This document shows, in pieces, positions 1-9,080 of a DNA stretch of 64,000 bases; position 1 is the stretch's first letter, and each line of letters opens with the position of its first letter. The position numbers and the translations under genes were made by a program. Under the pieces are notes generated by a model. The model was not told the origin of the DNA, did not search any database, and saw only the letters and a list, made by a program, of their open reading frames with translations. The DNA is taken from NCBI RefSeq assembly GCF_024436435.1, contig NZ_JAFMZP010000004.1:558001-622000 (forward strand), written 5' to 3'. The DNA comes from Desertivirga xinjiangensis (GTDB taxonomy: Bacteria; Bacteroidota; Bacteroidia; Sphingobacteriales; Sphingobacteriaceae).

Positions 1-875
1 AGCTGATTGAGCAGCCGGAAGACCTGATACATATCATCAATAACATCAGCCATCAAAATAGCTTTTCATTTGGTATGCTGACCAAGATAAGAGATGGCGA
101 TAAACACTTCCTGCAGATTGTTGCTGACAGCATTAATGATGTTAAAGAGTTCATGAACGATCGGCTTTCTTATCATATCGAACTTACTTTCGATAAAAGC
201 CGAAACATAGAATTCCGGCAGCGGTACAAAAGCCTTTCGTTGCTAAAAAGTCTTGGACTGCTTAATTATGGAGAAATAATAGTCTTTAAAAAGAACAATA
301 GGCCTAGCGTGTTAGCCGATCAATTACTTTTAAGACATATGAGCTCTGGGGAAATTCATATACTGACTTCGATGCTTAGCCTGAGTGCCGTAGTGCAAAA
401 CAACTCGCTTGTGATAATCGATGAGCCGGAAATCAGCCTTCACCCGAACTGGCAGATACGTTTTGTCGAGATTATCAACAACATTTTTAAGATGTACAAA
501 GACTGTCACTTCATTATCGCCAGTCATTCCCATTTCTTAGTCTCTGATCTCAATCCCGACTCTTCTTCAATCCTCGTATTAAACAAAGATGAAGACAATA
601 AAATCGTACCAGAGCTCCTGGATTTTGACACTTACGGGTGGTCTGCAGAAAATGTCCTATACAATGTATTTGGCGTCGCAACATCTCGTAATCATTATTT
701 TGAAATGGAATTGAGGCGCATGCTGAAGATAATTTCGTCGAACTCTACCAGCGCAAGCGACAAGGTAACCGTCCGCCGCACTGTCGAGAAGCTAAGCAAG
801 TTCAATATTACCAAGGATGATCCTCTAAGTCTATTGCTAAACGAAGCCAAAAAGTATGCCGCCAAATATCAGTGA
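1..875 (+). CDS. ptuA: Septu-like ATPase PtuA, 3' part (5' end outside window)
   Basis: The reading frame is open from the first bases of the window, so this is the C-terminal part of a larger protein; the ATG at 75 is probably internal. Visible are an ABC-type signature-like SSGE, a Walker B with catalytic glutamate (LVIIDEPEISLHP) and a switch histidine (IIASHSHF), the layout of SMC/RecF-like AAA ATPases. The stop overlaps the start of an HNH endonuclease gene by 20 bp. An ATPase followed directly by a small HNH protein is the Septu arrangement (PtuA-PtuB), in which the ATPase is thought to sense infection and control the nuclease. The same pair also occurs as the effector of some retrons. 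The upstream DNA is missing, so a reverse transcriptase cannot be excluded. Family assignment is good; the exact subtype is inferred. Confidence 0.8.
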   Translation, partial: LIEQPEDLIHIINNISHQNSFSFGMLTKIRDGDKHFLQIVADSINDVKEFMNDRLSYHIELTFDKSRNIEFRQRYKSLSLLKSLGLLNYGEIIVFKKNNRPSVLADQLLLRHMSSGEIHILTSMLSLSAVVQNNSLVIIDEPEISLHPNWQIRFVEIINNIFKMYKDCHFIIASHSHFLVSDLNPDSSSILVLNKDEDNKIVPELLDFDTYGWSAENVLYNVFGVATSRNHYFEMELRRMLKIISSNSTSASDKVTVRRTVEKLSKFNITKDDPLSLLLNEAKKYAAKYQ

Positions 876-1521
876 TAGAATCCATCTTTTTCAGATCATA
901 GGCGAAACTTTCAGCTATACCGTTGCCAAGCAAGGCTTTATTACTTCCCTAAATCCTCTTACATCGGCCGACTGGGACAAAGGCTTAGAAGATACTGGCA
1001 GAGCTAGAGGTTTCGTTACAAAGCGTAACGATTTGAAAGCCTATATCAAGCAGCAACTTGAATTGATCCAGCATCCGCATTGCATCTACTGCGGGCTACA
1101 CAAAAATATCGTGGGAACTTTACAGCGTGAACATATCGCTCCTAAAGACCTCTACCCGGAATTTTTGTTTGAACCCGAAAACTTGGCATTAGCTTGTGCA
1201 AGCTGTAACGGCTTTCAGAAAAAGAACAATACAAATACCGTTTCAACATCAAACGTTATTTACAGCAGGTGCCGCTTCACTATCATCCATCCATACCGTG
1301 ATGATTACCGCAATCACTACGATATGGATATTACAGGAAATGAAATAATTATTAAAGCTAAAAAATACTCCAGGAAAGGAAAAGCAACAATCAAAATGTT
1401 CGGGCTTGACGAACCTCATCAGGCGCAAATGCGAGGCGCATCATTAATGCAACGCTATGTCCCGGTCGATGTTGATCTTCAAAAGCTCTTAGACGCTGCG
1501 TTAAAAAAGGATTACTACTAG
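856..1521 (+). CDS. ptuB: HNH endonuclease PtuB-like
   Basis: A 221-aa protein with a zinc-bound HNH nuclease core at about residues 74-120: paired cysteines CIYC (76-79), REH with the catalytic-type histidine (93), an ENLALAC stretch, and a second CxxC followed by Asn (CASCN, 114-118). The size fits PtuB of Septu systems, which cleaves nucleic acid when released or activated by the PtuA ATPase. The ATG lies inside the end of the ATPase gene (20-bp overlap), which implies translational coupling and a two-gene toxin-like unit. No signal peptide or membrane segment is visible, so it acts in the cytoplasm. It could equally be the HNH effector of a Septu-type retron. Confidence 0.82.
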   Translation: MPPNISDRIHLFQIIGETFSYTVAKQGFITSLNPLTSADWDKGLEDTGRARGFVTKRNDLKAYIKQQLELIQHPHCIYCGLHKNIVGTLQREHIAPKDLYPEFLFEPENLALACASCNGFQKKNNTNTVSTSNVIYSRCRFTIIHPYRDDYRNHYDMDITGNEIIIKAKKYSRKGKATIKMFGLDEPHQAQMRGASLMQRYVPVDVDLQKLLDAALKKDYY

Positions 1522-2182
1522 CGAATTCCAGCCTTATTTAATCGCTTAATCAGACTATGCGAATCATACCATAGCTTAACGGTTTATTTAAAATGATTAA
1601 TTCCTTTGCACGATACTATTACATAATTCAAATTTCACTCAGTTAAAGCGTGCTTCAGCGAGGTCTCACCAATCAAAACTAATTTCTGTATTAAGGGAAG
1701 AGAATGTAGGCGCTTTCACAACCTGCATGAAGGAAGAGTAGAAAAGACTATTCTTAAGAAAAAGAGAGCTGTCTACCAGCAGTTTTCTTCTCTCAAAGTA
1801 AAACTCAGACGAATACGAGAGACGTAAGGTGAATTTTATGTTATACGATGACGGGTGTAGAATCTTAAATCAAAAAAAAACCAAGTGGTCTAGCCGGCTT
1901 GGGTCTTGATCAATAAAGTAAGGGTGCCGTAGCGACCTAGTTTACTTTCGTCTAGCCATCCTTATTGAAGTGGGTTCACCTGCTTTAAACATTGAAGTGC
2001 AAGTTTCTCCAGATCAGATGTCTTCATAACCATTCAAAATTTTATAATTATCCCGGAATGTCTGGCGAACAAATAGGACCTTTGTTAGGTTAAGTTAAGT
2101 TTGTAAAATGGTTATATGTTGCGGAATATCGTATCAGTGAAGTTTTCGCTTCAATGTGCAAGGTAGTCCAATAGGATCGGCA
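1522..2182. other. Gene-free 661-bp gap with three hairpins
   Basis: No credible coding frame is present. Three inverted repeats stand out: AAGAAAA/TTTTCTT (1756-1762 with 1783-1789) enclosing GCTG/CAGC; CCAAG/CTTGG (1881-1885 with 1898-1902); and AAAGTAA/TTACTTT (1915-1921 with 1942-1948) with inner GG/CC pairs. Together they could form a small structured RNA or the 3' end of the ptuAB transcript. None has a clear U-tract. The function is unknown. Confidence 0.35.
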
Positions 2183-3079
2183 CTATGCCAGGCATTTAGC
2201 TTGATTTTCATCATCATTAAGTGGATCTAGCCTACTAATAAGATCATCATACCTTGCATCCAATCTATTAATCATTTCTTCGTTCAGATCCATAGCTTTA
2301 CCCCTAAGGTCTGGATAAACGGAGAAGTGCGTTAGCCCTGATGCTCTAAGTTCTCTATACGTACAAAGAATGTATTCATTGGGGATGACAATTTTATGAA
2401 TATGCTGCTCTTGCCAGTAAATTGACTCGAGATCTACCGAGTGCGAACCAAATAATATAAATACACCTTTTTGAGCAGTAATTCTTCTATCGTCAAAACT
2501 TGTTTTAATTGCTAGTGGCGAGTACATTTTTTCGAGAAACGGCCTCCAACTTTTGTCTATTTCAATTATTTCGTCCAACCCATGTGCTTCCTCATTGATA
2601 GTGAGCGGATTAATGCAATAAACAGCAGCATCATAATCAGCGAGGTCATAATCCATTACAGGCATTTCATTACAGGCCTTATCTGGTGGGTATTTTATCG
2701 GCCGCTCTGATAAAGCGAAAAATAATGCTACCTTAGGGTCTCTACTAAAATCCAAAAGTCTAGTGTTTATACCATAATGTTGCATTAGGTAAAGGCATTC
2801 CATATCTCCTAAATGCTTGTCAGGATAAGTAAGCTCATATAAGTGTTTGAATTCATTCCGTAACGCCCATTCGTTAGGCATGACTACGTCTCCTCTAGTT
2901 AGTTTGAAGTCACGTAATTTTTCAGTCAGTGGCCTAATCCTTTTCTTTAGACGGTGCAAGGATGGTTCTAGTCTAAAATTTGCACTTGAATGTCCCCTAA
3001 ACCACATTTGGTCCCCGTTCTTTTGAATTTCGAGAATCGTATTTTCATACTCCTTTAAGTTTGTGATACGGTGTTCCAT
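2183..3079 (-). CDS. FRG-domain protein
   Basis: A 298-aa protein with the FRG domain, named for its Phe-Arg-Gly motif. It shows WFRGHSSANFRLEPSL at 26-41, and YGINTRLLDF followed by PKVALFFAL at about 102-123, the two hallmark blocks of the family. FRG proteins are common single-gene residents of defence islands and are suspected abortive-infection factors, but their biochemical activity is not settled. The N terminus starts directly in the domain, so the ATG at 3079 looks right. No membrane or secretion signal is present. The gene stands alone on the minus strand between ptuAB and a plus-strand operon, consistent with a self-contained cassette. A role in phage defence is inferred from context. 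Confidence 0.8.
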   Translation of the reverse strand: MEHRITNLKEYENTILEIQKNGDQMWFRGHSSANFRLEPSLHRLKKRIRPLTEKLRDFKLTRGDVVMPNEWALRNEFKHLYELTYPDKHLGDMECLYLMQHYGINTRLLDFSRDPKVALFFALSERPIKYPPDKACNEMPVMDYDLADYDAAVYCINPLTINEEAHGLDEIIEIDKSWRPFLEKMYSPLAIKTSFDDRRITAQKGVFILFGSHSVDLESIYWQEQHIHKIVIPNEYILCTYRELRASGLTHFSVYPDLRGKAMDLNEEMINRLDARYDDLISRLDPLNDDENQAKCLA

Positions 3080-3308
3080 ATTTATTGATTATTGATCATG
3101 AAAACTCTGTTGATGCTGTCCAGTAATGCACATTACCCACCTTCAACGTTTGGCTCATCGCAGCTCGATGGCTTGACAATTTTACTCTTTTTCTTGGAAT
3201 TTTTCCTTCAGTTCGATTCTATAAATTATGAACCATTCGGTTTAAAAGCATTGGCAAGCATGATGACCAGGAGCTGTAAAAGCCGAAAACACTCATCCTA
3301 TTTATAAT

Positions 3309-3326
3309 CGGAGGGTTAGCCCTCCG
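3309..3326. terminator. GC-rich hairpin CGGAGGG-TTAG-CCCTCCG
   Basis: A perfect 7-bp stem with a TTAG tetraloop lies in the 348-bp gap between the divergent FRG gene and the next operon. It has no following T-run, so it is either a weak terminator or a structural relic. The rest of the gap holds only the promoter described at 3381-3410. Confidence 0.4.
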
Positions 3327-3380
3327 GACCTGCAGATTTCAAAACTGAAAGTAGGGATGTGGCAGGTATCAACGAGTGGC

Positions 3381-3410
3381 TTTGATTTCTTAAAAATTTA
3401 TATACTTTTG
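3381..3410 (+). promoter_or_regulatory. Bacteroidota-type promoter (TTTG-N18-TACTTTTG)
   Basis: A -33-like TTTG at 3381-3384 and a -7-like TACTTTTG at 3403-3410 match the Bacteroidota pattern TTG-N19-TAnnTTTG. They stand 17 bp before the ATG at 3428, so this probably drives the three-gene unit that follows. Confidence 0.55.
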
Positions 3411-3427
3411 TGAAATAAAAGAATATA

Positions 3428-3961
3428 ATGTTTTCCTATAATAAAAGGGCGAGTCGGTTAAAGAAGGAATTGCTAAACGTAGTAATTTCCAAAGATGCTG
3501 TGGTTATAAGAGGCAAGGTTCATAAGACAAAAAAACATCCCAACTACACTAGAATTTATAAATCCAAGGGTTCGAGCAAAATTTTTGTATTGCCTAAAGA
3601 TATTGATTTCGCCTCCTTTGATTGGAATTCAGCTTTTATTGGATATTCAAAAACATTTAAGATATACGAATTAAAGCTAGGCGATCTTCCTTTTTTGGAG
3701 ATCTCAAAGCTTAAAGCTAGTAATTACAACTTAAAACCTATTCCTCTCTGGATAACTAAAGTTATTGAAGAGATAGAATCATGGATTCAAAAAATAGAAA
3801 GTAAGCTCTCATTCCTAAGAGCTATTGACAAACGAGAATTGATACGAAATCAAATTCAAGACGTGTTTAAGAACATGGATGATACGCATGACGGTGCTCT
3901 ATTATTTAAACCATTAATAATAGAGTTTCAACGGAATAAGTATTTAATTCATGGAAAATAA
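3428..3961 (+). CDS. Unknown 177-aa protein, first gene of an HTH-linked three-gene unit
   Basis: I do not recognise this family. The protein is soluble and lysine-rich. Its first ~85 residues look like a beta-rich domain (VVISKDAVVIRGKVH, then KIFVLPKDIDF). A likely helical stretch rich in Glu/Lys follows at about 107-150 (ITKVIEEIESWIQKIESKL), possibly a short coiled coil. The stop overlaps the next start by 11 bp, and a good promoter lies just upstream, so it leads a compact operon of about 1 kb ending in an XRE regulator. The position, between FRG and Hachiman genes, makes a defence or toxin-antitoxin role plausible, but nothing in the sequence proves it. Confidence 0.6.
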   Translation: MFSYNKRASRLKKELLNVVISKDAVVIRGKVHKTKKHPNYTRIYKSKGSSKIFVLPKDIDFASFDWNSAFIGYSKTFKIYELKLGDLPFLEISKLKASNYNLKPIPLWITKVIEEIESWIQKIESKLSFLRAIDKRELIRNQIQDVFKNMDDTHDGALLFKPLIIEFQRNKYLIHGK

Positions 3962-4190
3962 GAATATAGATAAAGCATTAGAACTTATAGATAATATATT
4001 AAAACAACCGCAGAGCAAACAGAGTCAAAAGCTACTAAAAAAACTCAAGGAGCAACTTCATAGTGCCACAAAACCTAGTGGCTACAATAAAAAAAGTTGG
4101 ATGCAGGTTCTCAAAGAGTTAATTAAATGGGCGATGATTTCTGATAAAATATCTAAAGAACTCATTGATTTATGGACATCGGACGAGTAG
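3951..4190 (+). CDS. Small unknown helical protein (79 aa)
   Basis: A 79-aa, lysine-rich, probably all-helical protein with heptad-like leucine spacing in the N-terminal half (ALELIDNILKQ, LLKKLKEQL). It overlaps the preceding gene by 11 bp and the following XRE gene by 19 bp, so translation of all three is probably coupled. No domain is recognised. Its size and position between an unknown protein and a regulator are reminiscent of an antitoxin or adaptor subunit, which is inference only. Confidence 0.55.
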   Translation: MENKNIDKALELIDNILKQPQSKQSQKLLKKLKEQLHSATKPSGYNKKSWMQVLKELIKWAMISDKISKELIDLWTSDE

Positions 4191-4462
4191 TAATATTACT
4201 TAGAGAAAAGAAACAGATTAGCCAGTCAGAACTGGCTAATCTAATTGGGATTACGCAGCCATCTTTATCAAATATTGAGTCAGGTAAAAAAAAACCTCAT
4301 AAGTCAACGATCTCTAAGATCTGTGAGGCAATGGAAATTCCGGAACAATTCCTTTACTTCCTTGCGACTGAACCGGAAGACCTACCTGTGTCAGGAAGAG
4401 AAAGGTTCAAACAAGCCGAAAAAGGCTTAAAAAAACTTATTTTATCTACCATAAAGTCCTAG
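4172..4462 (+). CDS. XRE-family HTH transcriptional regulator
   Basis: A 96-aa protein with a Cro/C1-type helix-turn-helix at residues 5-60. The motif reads LREKKQISQSELANLIGITQPSLSNIESGKKKP with the recognition helix QPSLSNIESG. A short helical tail after residue 60 probably dimerises. The gene is embedded by 19 bp in the previous gene's end, so it is likely an autoregulator of the three-gene unit from 3428, as in many toxin-antitoxin and defence cassettes. A 15-bp perfect inverted repeat (GGCATGC-G-GCATGCC, 4521-4535) lies about 60 bp downstream, but no copy is seen at the promoter, so it is not a convincing operator. Confidence 0.85.
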   Translation: MDIGRVVILLREKKQISQSELANLIGITQPSLSNIESGKKKPHKSTISKICEAMEIPEQFLYFLATEPEDLPVSGRERFKQAEKGLKKLILSTIKS

Positions 4463-4790
4463 TTAGGTTTCGGTTGCCTTATATAATGATTGTATATAAC
4501 TTAAGAGCTTTGTGTGATCGGGCATGCGGCATGCCAAGTTGGAAATTCTTTCTAGTAGATAAAGGCACTATGGGTCGTTCGTACTTAAATGCGGCCATGT
4601 TCACTGACCTCTGTCACGGTTTGAAGGAATGTTGAAGATGACAGTCTAGGTTTTCTAAACTGAGTCCATAACATGGATTACTAGAAGTAGGTGGTCACAA
4701 GATAAAATGCAATATCTTTGGTTTGTTTTTGGCCAACTAAAAGAATTAATTATCAAATAAAGATTCTCACAACGTCATACGTTCGGCCTA
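4463..4790. other. 328-bp gap, convergent genes, one palindrome
   Basis: This lies between the XRE gene and the convergent hamB stop. The only clear structure is the palindrome GGCATGC-G-GCATGCC at 4521-4535. No gene or clear terminator is seen. Confidence 0.4.
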
Positions 4791-7475
4791 TTAATCAATT
4801 TCAGATTTATTTAGTAAAATAGCTTTTTCTTTTAAGAATCTATTTCGGGAAAGAAATTTATTGTAAGTTGGTTCAATGCCAGGCACGACTTCCCTTTTTT
4901 CTAGCCATGACAATACATTCTCATCATTTTTCACACCTCCAGATTTTTTGAACTGCTCAAACACTCTCAAGGCAATAGTTCTTGGCACCCCGCTAGTAAT
5001 TAAAAGAATTACGGCCGGTTCCTGAGTACCAAGTTCCAATTGAATAGGTAAGGCCAGACTGAGTTTGTATTTTTGCTTTTCCTCTTCTGTTAATACCGAT
5101 TCCAAAATATTACTGAGCAACTTTAGGAATTTCAACAATGAAAAAGTAATCACTTTGAGATTAATTTTGATGACATCCCGAATCACTTTATTTACAGCAG
5201 CAGCATCTGTTGGGTCTATGCGATTTTCTAATGCTATCCTGGGATCTGAAGAAAGGTATTTTATGCGCGTCCTGATTAATTCACCAATACTTTTCCCTTG
5301 GATCCAGTTGACCGCATTAATGCAAATAGTGTTTGGATAAATGGTGAAATTGTCTTTTTTCCAAATCTCATCTGTGATCTTAAAAACATCATTGAGCCTG
5401 TTGATTAAACTGTCCAGCTGCCAGTAAAAGCTTTTGTTTTTATATTCAAGTCTTTCCGCCTGCTCACGGGTAAATGGCTCGTTAAAATTTGGATTGGGAT
5501 GTATAACCCAATGCTCGAAACCTTCCTGAATAATTCTTTGGTAAAGTACATTTTGTATAATGGGATCTATGGAAGGATTTTGCCGGAGTACGTTAATTGG
5601 AATAGACACTTGCTGAATTGCCTGGTTGAGTGCCTGGACGTATTCAGTAATTTGTGTTGGTATTATCCCCTTTTTTTTTAAAAATATTTCGAGGGAGCCG
5701 TCAGCTTTAATTGCTTTAAAGCGCAGGGTCGAAATTATACCCTTTGATTTGTTGTCAGACGCAAGTGGTTGATCAGAGCTCAGGTCTTTTTGGCTAATGT
5801 TTTGAATCGACTTAGAACTGCCCGGTACCACTTCTTTATTATATTTCGCATCATAAAATCGTTCAGCCCATTGGATATCGCCGCTTGCTAAGCAGAAAAC
5901 AGTCCCATATAAACTATTTTTTAAGCGTCCTGCCCTTCCAATCAGGTTCCCAAATTCAAAAGAGCTTAGCTCTTTTTGGTTTTTATCAGGGTGAAGGATA
6001 AACAAGTTATCGGCTGGCAAGTTAACCCCTTCAAGTAAGGTGGAGGTACAGAACAGTGTTTTAATTTGACCTTTGTTAAACAATGTCTCTATTTCCTTTC
6101 TAACGAACTCGGACAGGTTGCTATGATGGAAAGCGACCCGCTTGAGCAGACATTTGATCAAATAGTACTGAGGGTGAATGTCAGTACGAAGATACTTAAT
6201 AAGATCAATCATATCCTCTTCTAATTGATCAACGTCTTCATAAGTTTCGCTGAATTCTTTTGCCCAGTTTTCCGCGTAATTTCCTTTGCTTGCATAAACC
6301 AGATTACTTTCTTCAGTCTTGATTAGTTTACTAACAATTATGGCTAAAGCCTTGGTATTACTGCTAGAAAATTGCTTTTGTATCCCTGGGATCTCAATTG
6401 CATTTTCGATTTCATAATTTGAGCCATGATGGTTACGAAGCACGAGTGAAAGATGATCTGCTTCAATTTTAATGATTGTTTTCAGCTGCAACACAGGAGA
6501 AAGCTGAGTGTCAACAGTTTCGTTGGACCTATCGAATAGTCCGGTAAACAATGCTTTTGGATTAGAGATGAAAGGTCCTGCGATTATAATTTTGGTTTTT
6601 TTTTGAACTTTGGAGAGTTCTTCATATACAAATTCAAAAAGGGCGCCGCGCTCATCTTCATGCTCGACGTTCTGTATCTCGTCTATAAAAATGAGGTCGG
6701 GAAGATCAATTCCTATTTCTGAATTTACAATTTTAACCGCCCTTTCCGGGGTGATGACATAAATAACCTTTTTTAGCTCCTCGGTTTGCTCGGGAATAAA
6801 AACATTTTTGATGGTTATTTTACCGATTTCTCTCCGTAGTTCCTCGCTAACCTGATTGATCAGTGCTCTGGATGGCACGATATAAAAAACGCAAAATTGT
6901 TGCTGTCCTGATGAGATGGCCTCTTCTATATATCTTTTGAGTATAAACGATTTACCAGAGGAAGTAGGTGCCGATATAGAAATAAATTTTTCGGTCTTTA
7001 AGATATGGTATAGACGAAGCTGAAAATCTGTCAACAGAAAAGGCTTGTCATTGATGATGATTAAATTTTCTATTCGCTGATCAATTAGCTCTTGGGTAAG
7101 CAAGATGTTTTCATCAAACATGGACACCTGTGCCAGCGGGTTCTCTGAAGGGTTAGTGTATAAGCCAGTCAGGAATTTGGTCGCGGTCAGATTCCCTATC
7201 CGAGAGAAAAGAATGTAGACCACTTTCAACAACCTGATATCTTCCTTAAAATTCAGATAGATCAGGATGGCGAAGTCCTGGACACTTTTTTTGTGCATTT
7301 CATTTTCACTTTCCGCAAGTATAGAGGCTAACCAGACCGCTTTGCGAAGTTCATAGGGATCGATGGCAATATTCGGAAATGAATTATTTTTTTTGTGTAA
7401 AAGTTTAAGGGTTAATGTTTCGGTAACCTTACTTAATAGCGGATTTGAAAATAAGCGGTCTAGTTTACTTTCCAT
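4791..7475 (-). CDS. hamB: Hachiman helicase HamB (SF2 DExH helicase)
   Basis: An 894-aa superfamily 2 helicase. It shows motif I APTSSGKS (169-176), motif Ia VPSRALINQV (200-209), motif II DEIQ (265-268), motif III-like IIAGPF (297-302), motif V LEGVNLPA (481-488) and motif VI IGRAGR (512-517). The remainder is a long, mostly helical C-terminal region. The start overlaps the end of the upstream DUF1837 gene by 11 bp. A DUF1837 nuclease followed by a DEAD/DEAH helicase defines the Hachiman defence system, in which the helicase is reported to restrain and then license the nuclease on damaged DNA. The length agrees with known HamB proteins. It acts in the cytoplasm. Confidence 0.92.
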   Translation of the reverse strand: MESKLDRLFSNPLLSKVTETLTLKLLHKKNNSFPNIAIDPYELRKAVWLASILAESENEMHKKSVQDFAILIYLNFKEDIRLLKVVYILFSRIGNLTATKFLTGLYTNPSENPLAQVSMFDENILLTQELIDQRIENLIIINDKPFLLTDFQLRLYHILKTEKFISISAPTSSGKSFILKRYIEEAISSGQQQFCVFYIVPSRALINQVSEELRREIGKITIKNVFIPEQTEELKKVIYVITPERAVKIVNSEIGIDLPDLIFIDEIQNVEHEDERGALFEFVYEELSKVQKKTKIIIAGPFISNPKALFTGLFDRSNETVDTQLSPVLQLKTIIKIEADHLSLVLRNHHGSNYEIENAIEIPGIQKQFSSSNTKALAIIVSKLIKTEESNLVYASKGNYAENWAKEFSETYEDVDQLEEDMIDLIKYLRTDIHPQYYLIKCLLKRVAFHHSNLSEFVRKEIETLFNKGQIKTLFCTSTLLEGVNLPADNLFILHPDKNQKELSSFEFGNLIGRAGRLKNSLYGTVFCLASGDIQWAERFYDAKYNKEVVPGSSKSIQNISQKDLSSDQPLASDNKSKGIISTLRFKAIKADGSLEIFLKKKGIIPTQITEYVQALNQAIQQVSIPINVLRQNPSIDPIIQNVLYQRIIQEGFEHWVIHPNPNFNEPFTREQAERLEYKNKSFYWQLDSLINRLNDVFKITDEIWKKDNFTIYPNTICINAVNWIQGKSIGELIRTRIKYLSSDPRIALENRIDPTDAAAVNKVIRDVIKINLKVITFSLLKFLKLLSNILESVLTEEEKQKYKLSLALPIQLELGTQEPAVILLITSGVPRTIALRVFEQFKKSGGVKNDENVLSWLEKREVVPGIEPTYNKFLSRNRFLKEKAILLNKSEID

Positions 7476-8454
7476 GATCTGGTCTCATGTTATGAATGGC
7501 GAAATACATACCGTCCCTAAAATACTTGACATCATTGAAGGGAAAGATGAAAAAGTCAAGATAGATTTTTTTGATATTCTCCTGGTCAGTTATTTTGGTG
7601 TTGATTTTGGTTAAGAAAGCCTCTTTTTCCTTCATCATAAAATCCTTTAGGTAAACTTCCAATTGTTCAGGGCTAGCGGCGAGCTGTTCGAAACTGGTGA
7701 TTTTGGCCGTATTGTACATGATAAGAACCGGATGTACCCAAATTTGTGTAGCATAACTCGCGGTACCCGGGGTAAGCCGGTCAAATATTTCCTCAAAATC
7801 ATCATCACCTTCTTCGGTAAAGAGGGTATTGTTGGCTACAATAAATTCCATATTCGTGAATTCGGCCTTGGTCTTTGCCGCATGGAAGCGATCGATAGAG
7901 GTGAAGGCATCGCCTACCGCATCGCTGAAGCCTTGTTTGATTTTAGATTCGCCGATGAATATCGCTGGCCCCAAGCTACCATCACTCCGCTCATAGTTTC
8001 CTAGAAATATGCCATCGCCTCCTTTGACCTGGTCTTTGCCGTTTGATAAACCGCTAATCTTGTGGGCGACCATTTTACACTTTAAAATGCTTTCTGTCAG
8101 GGCAAATAGAAGAAGTTCGCCGAATTTTCCATCAGAATCCGGCGCAGTTGCGCCAAAGAAAGCTTTTGCTTTTTCGTTTAACGACACATCCAGTCGTTTA
8201 TCGGCCAAGTCTTTTCCATATTTTTTAAGCAGTGCTTGGTATTCCCTTTTCTTTGCCCTGCTGCTATTGACATAATCAGAAAGCATAAAGTTGAGTTCCT
8301 CTATTATACTCGAGCAGGAGAATTGGTTCCCGATCACTTTTGGCGTGTAGCCTCTTACAGCAATTTTAAGTTTCTTATCCTCGAAATGGGTTATTAGTTG
8401 CCGTTCTACCCAATCTTTATCAATCTGTATTTTAGCTTCCCAGTTTATATCCAT
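7465..8454 (-). CDS. hamA: Hachiman nuclease HamA (DUF1837)
   Basis: A 329-aa DUF1837 protein. A PD-(D/E)xK-like nuclease core is readable as GEL with E113, KGGDGIF with D147, and IGESKIK with E169-x-K171. In Hachiman systems HamA is the DNA-degrading effector that is held inactive by the HamB helicase. The gene overlaps hamB by 11 bp and clearly precedes it in one transcription unit. The ATG at 8454 gives a sensible N terminus (MDINWEAKIQIDKDWVERQL). All the expected catalytic acids and the lysine are present, so the system looks intact. Confidence 0.92.
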   Translation of the reverse strand: MDINWEAKIQIDKDWVERQLITHFEDKKLKIAVRGYTPKVIGNQFSCSSIIEELNFMLSDYVNSSRAKKREYQALLKKYGKDLADKRLDVSLNEKAKAFFGATAPDSDGKFGELLLFALTESILKCKMVAHKISGLSNGKDQVKGGDGIFLGNYERSDGSLGPAIFIGESKIKQGFSDAVGDAFTSIDRFHAAKTKAEFTNMEFIVANNTLFTEEGDDDFEEIFDRLTPGTASYATQIWVHPVLIMYNTAKITSFEQLAASPEQLEVYLKDFMMKEKEAFLTKINTKITDQENIKKIYLDFFIFPFNDVKYFRDGMYFAIHNMRPDHGK

Positions 8455-9080
8455 TTTATTGCAGTAAAGTGAGAGATGGACAAAAAAATGATTTGTGCTG
8501 TGAGAAACTCAATTTGGAAATCTGGAAGAAGTTTATGCGGTTTTGAGGGCAAAATATTGAACATGATAAGTATTTAGATGCCTAAATATAATATTATTTG
8601 CAAAAAATGTGTCTACCGATTGTTTGACTCATATAATAAAAATACTAACTCTCAATGAACATTAGCTTTTATAAAATATGATTATTTTGTTTATATCTAA
8701 TTATTTCATTATGAAATCAGCGTGTACATGATGTAAGAAAGATTTACAGATACATCGGACGGTAAAGAAAAAAAATGATAAGATTGACGTTTACGTGGAT
8801 AAATTGGTTTTGAAAGATGAGTGGGCAGTGATAAAGAGCAATTGTATTTAGCCATTGAATAAAAATTATTAGCGTGTGTCTGACCAGGTAATTTAAGAGA
8901 GGGGGCATCCACATTTCAGGGGAGAACCGACCGGGCCGAAATTCGACTGTTTCCTTTCCGAAAATACACCACCTTAAAAAGAATGTACTGAATACGACTA
9001 GAGGTATGGATTATGCTAAAAGTGTCTTATACGGCAAAAGTTTTACAGAAAGCGAATGGTTTACTGAATAGACTGAGTTC
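8455..9080. other. Gap of 626 bp upstream of hamA
   Basis: AT-rich and without a credible gene. A perfect hairpin TATTTAG-ATGC-CTAAATA lies at 8571-8588, about 120 bp upstream of the hamA start, and could be a regulatory site. The right half (8900-9075) has a composition closer to coding DNA but no long open frame, so it may be decayed sequence. Confidence 0.35.

Noticed and set aside
3092-3307. Plus-strand frame of 71 codons opposite the FRG gene start
   Set aside because: No recognisable domain, composition unlike a protein from this genome, and it lies in a gap holding a hairpin and promoter.
8709-8912. Minus-strand frame of 67 codons upstream of hamA
   Set aside because: Low-complexity, AT-driven frame with no promoter or similarity visible.
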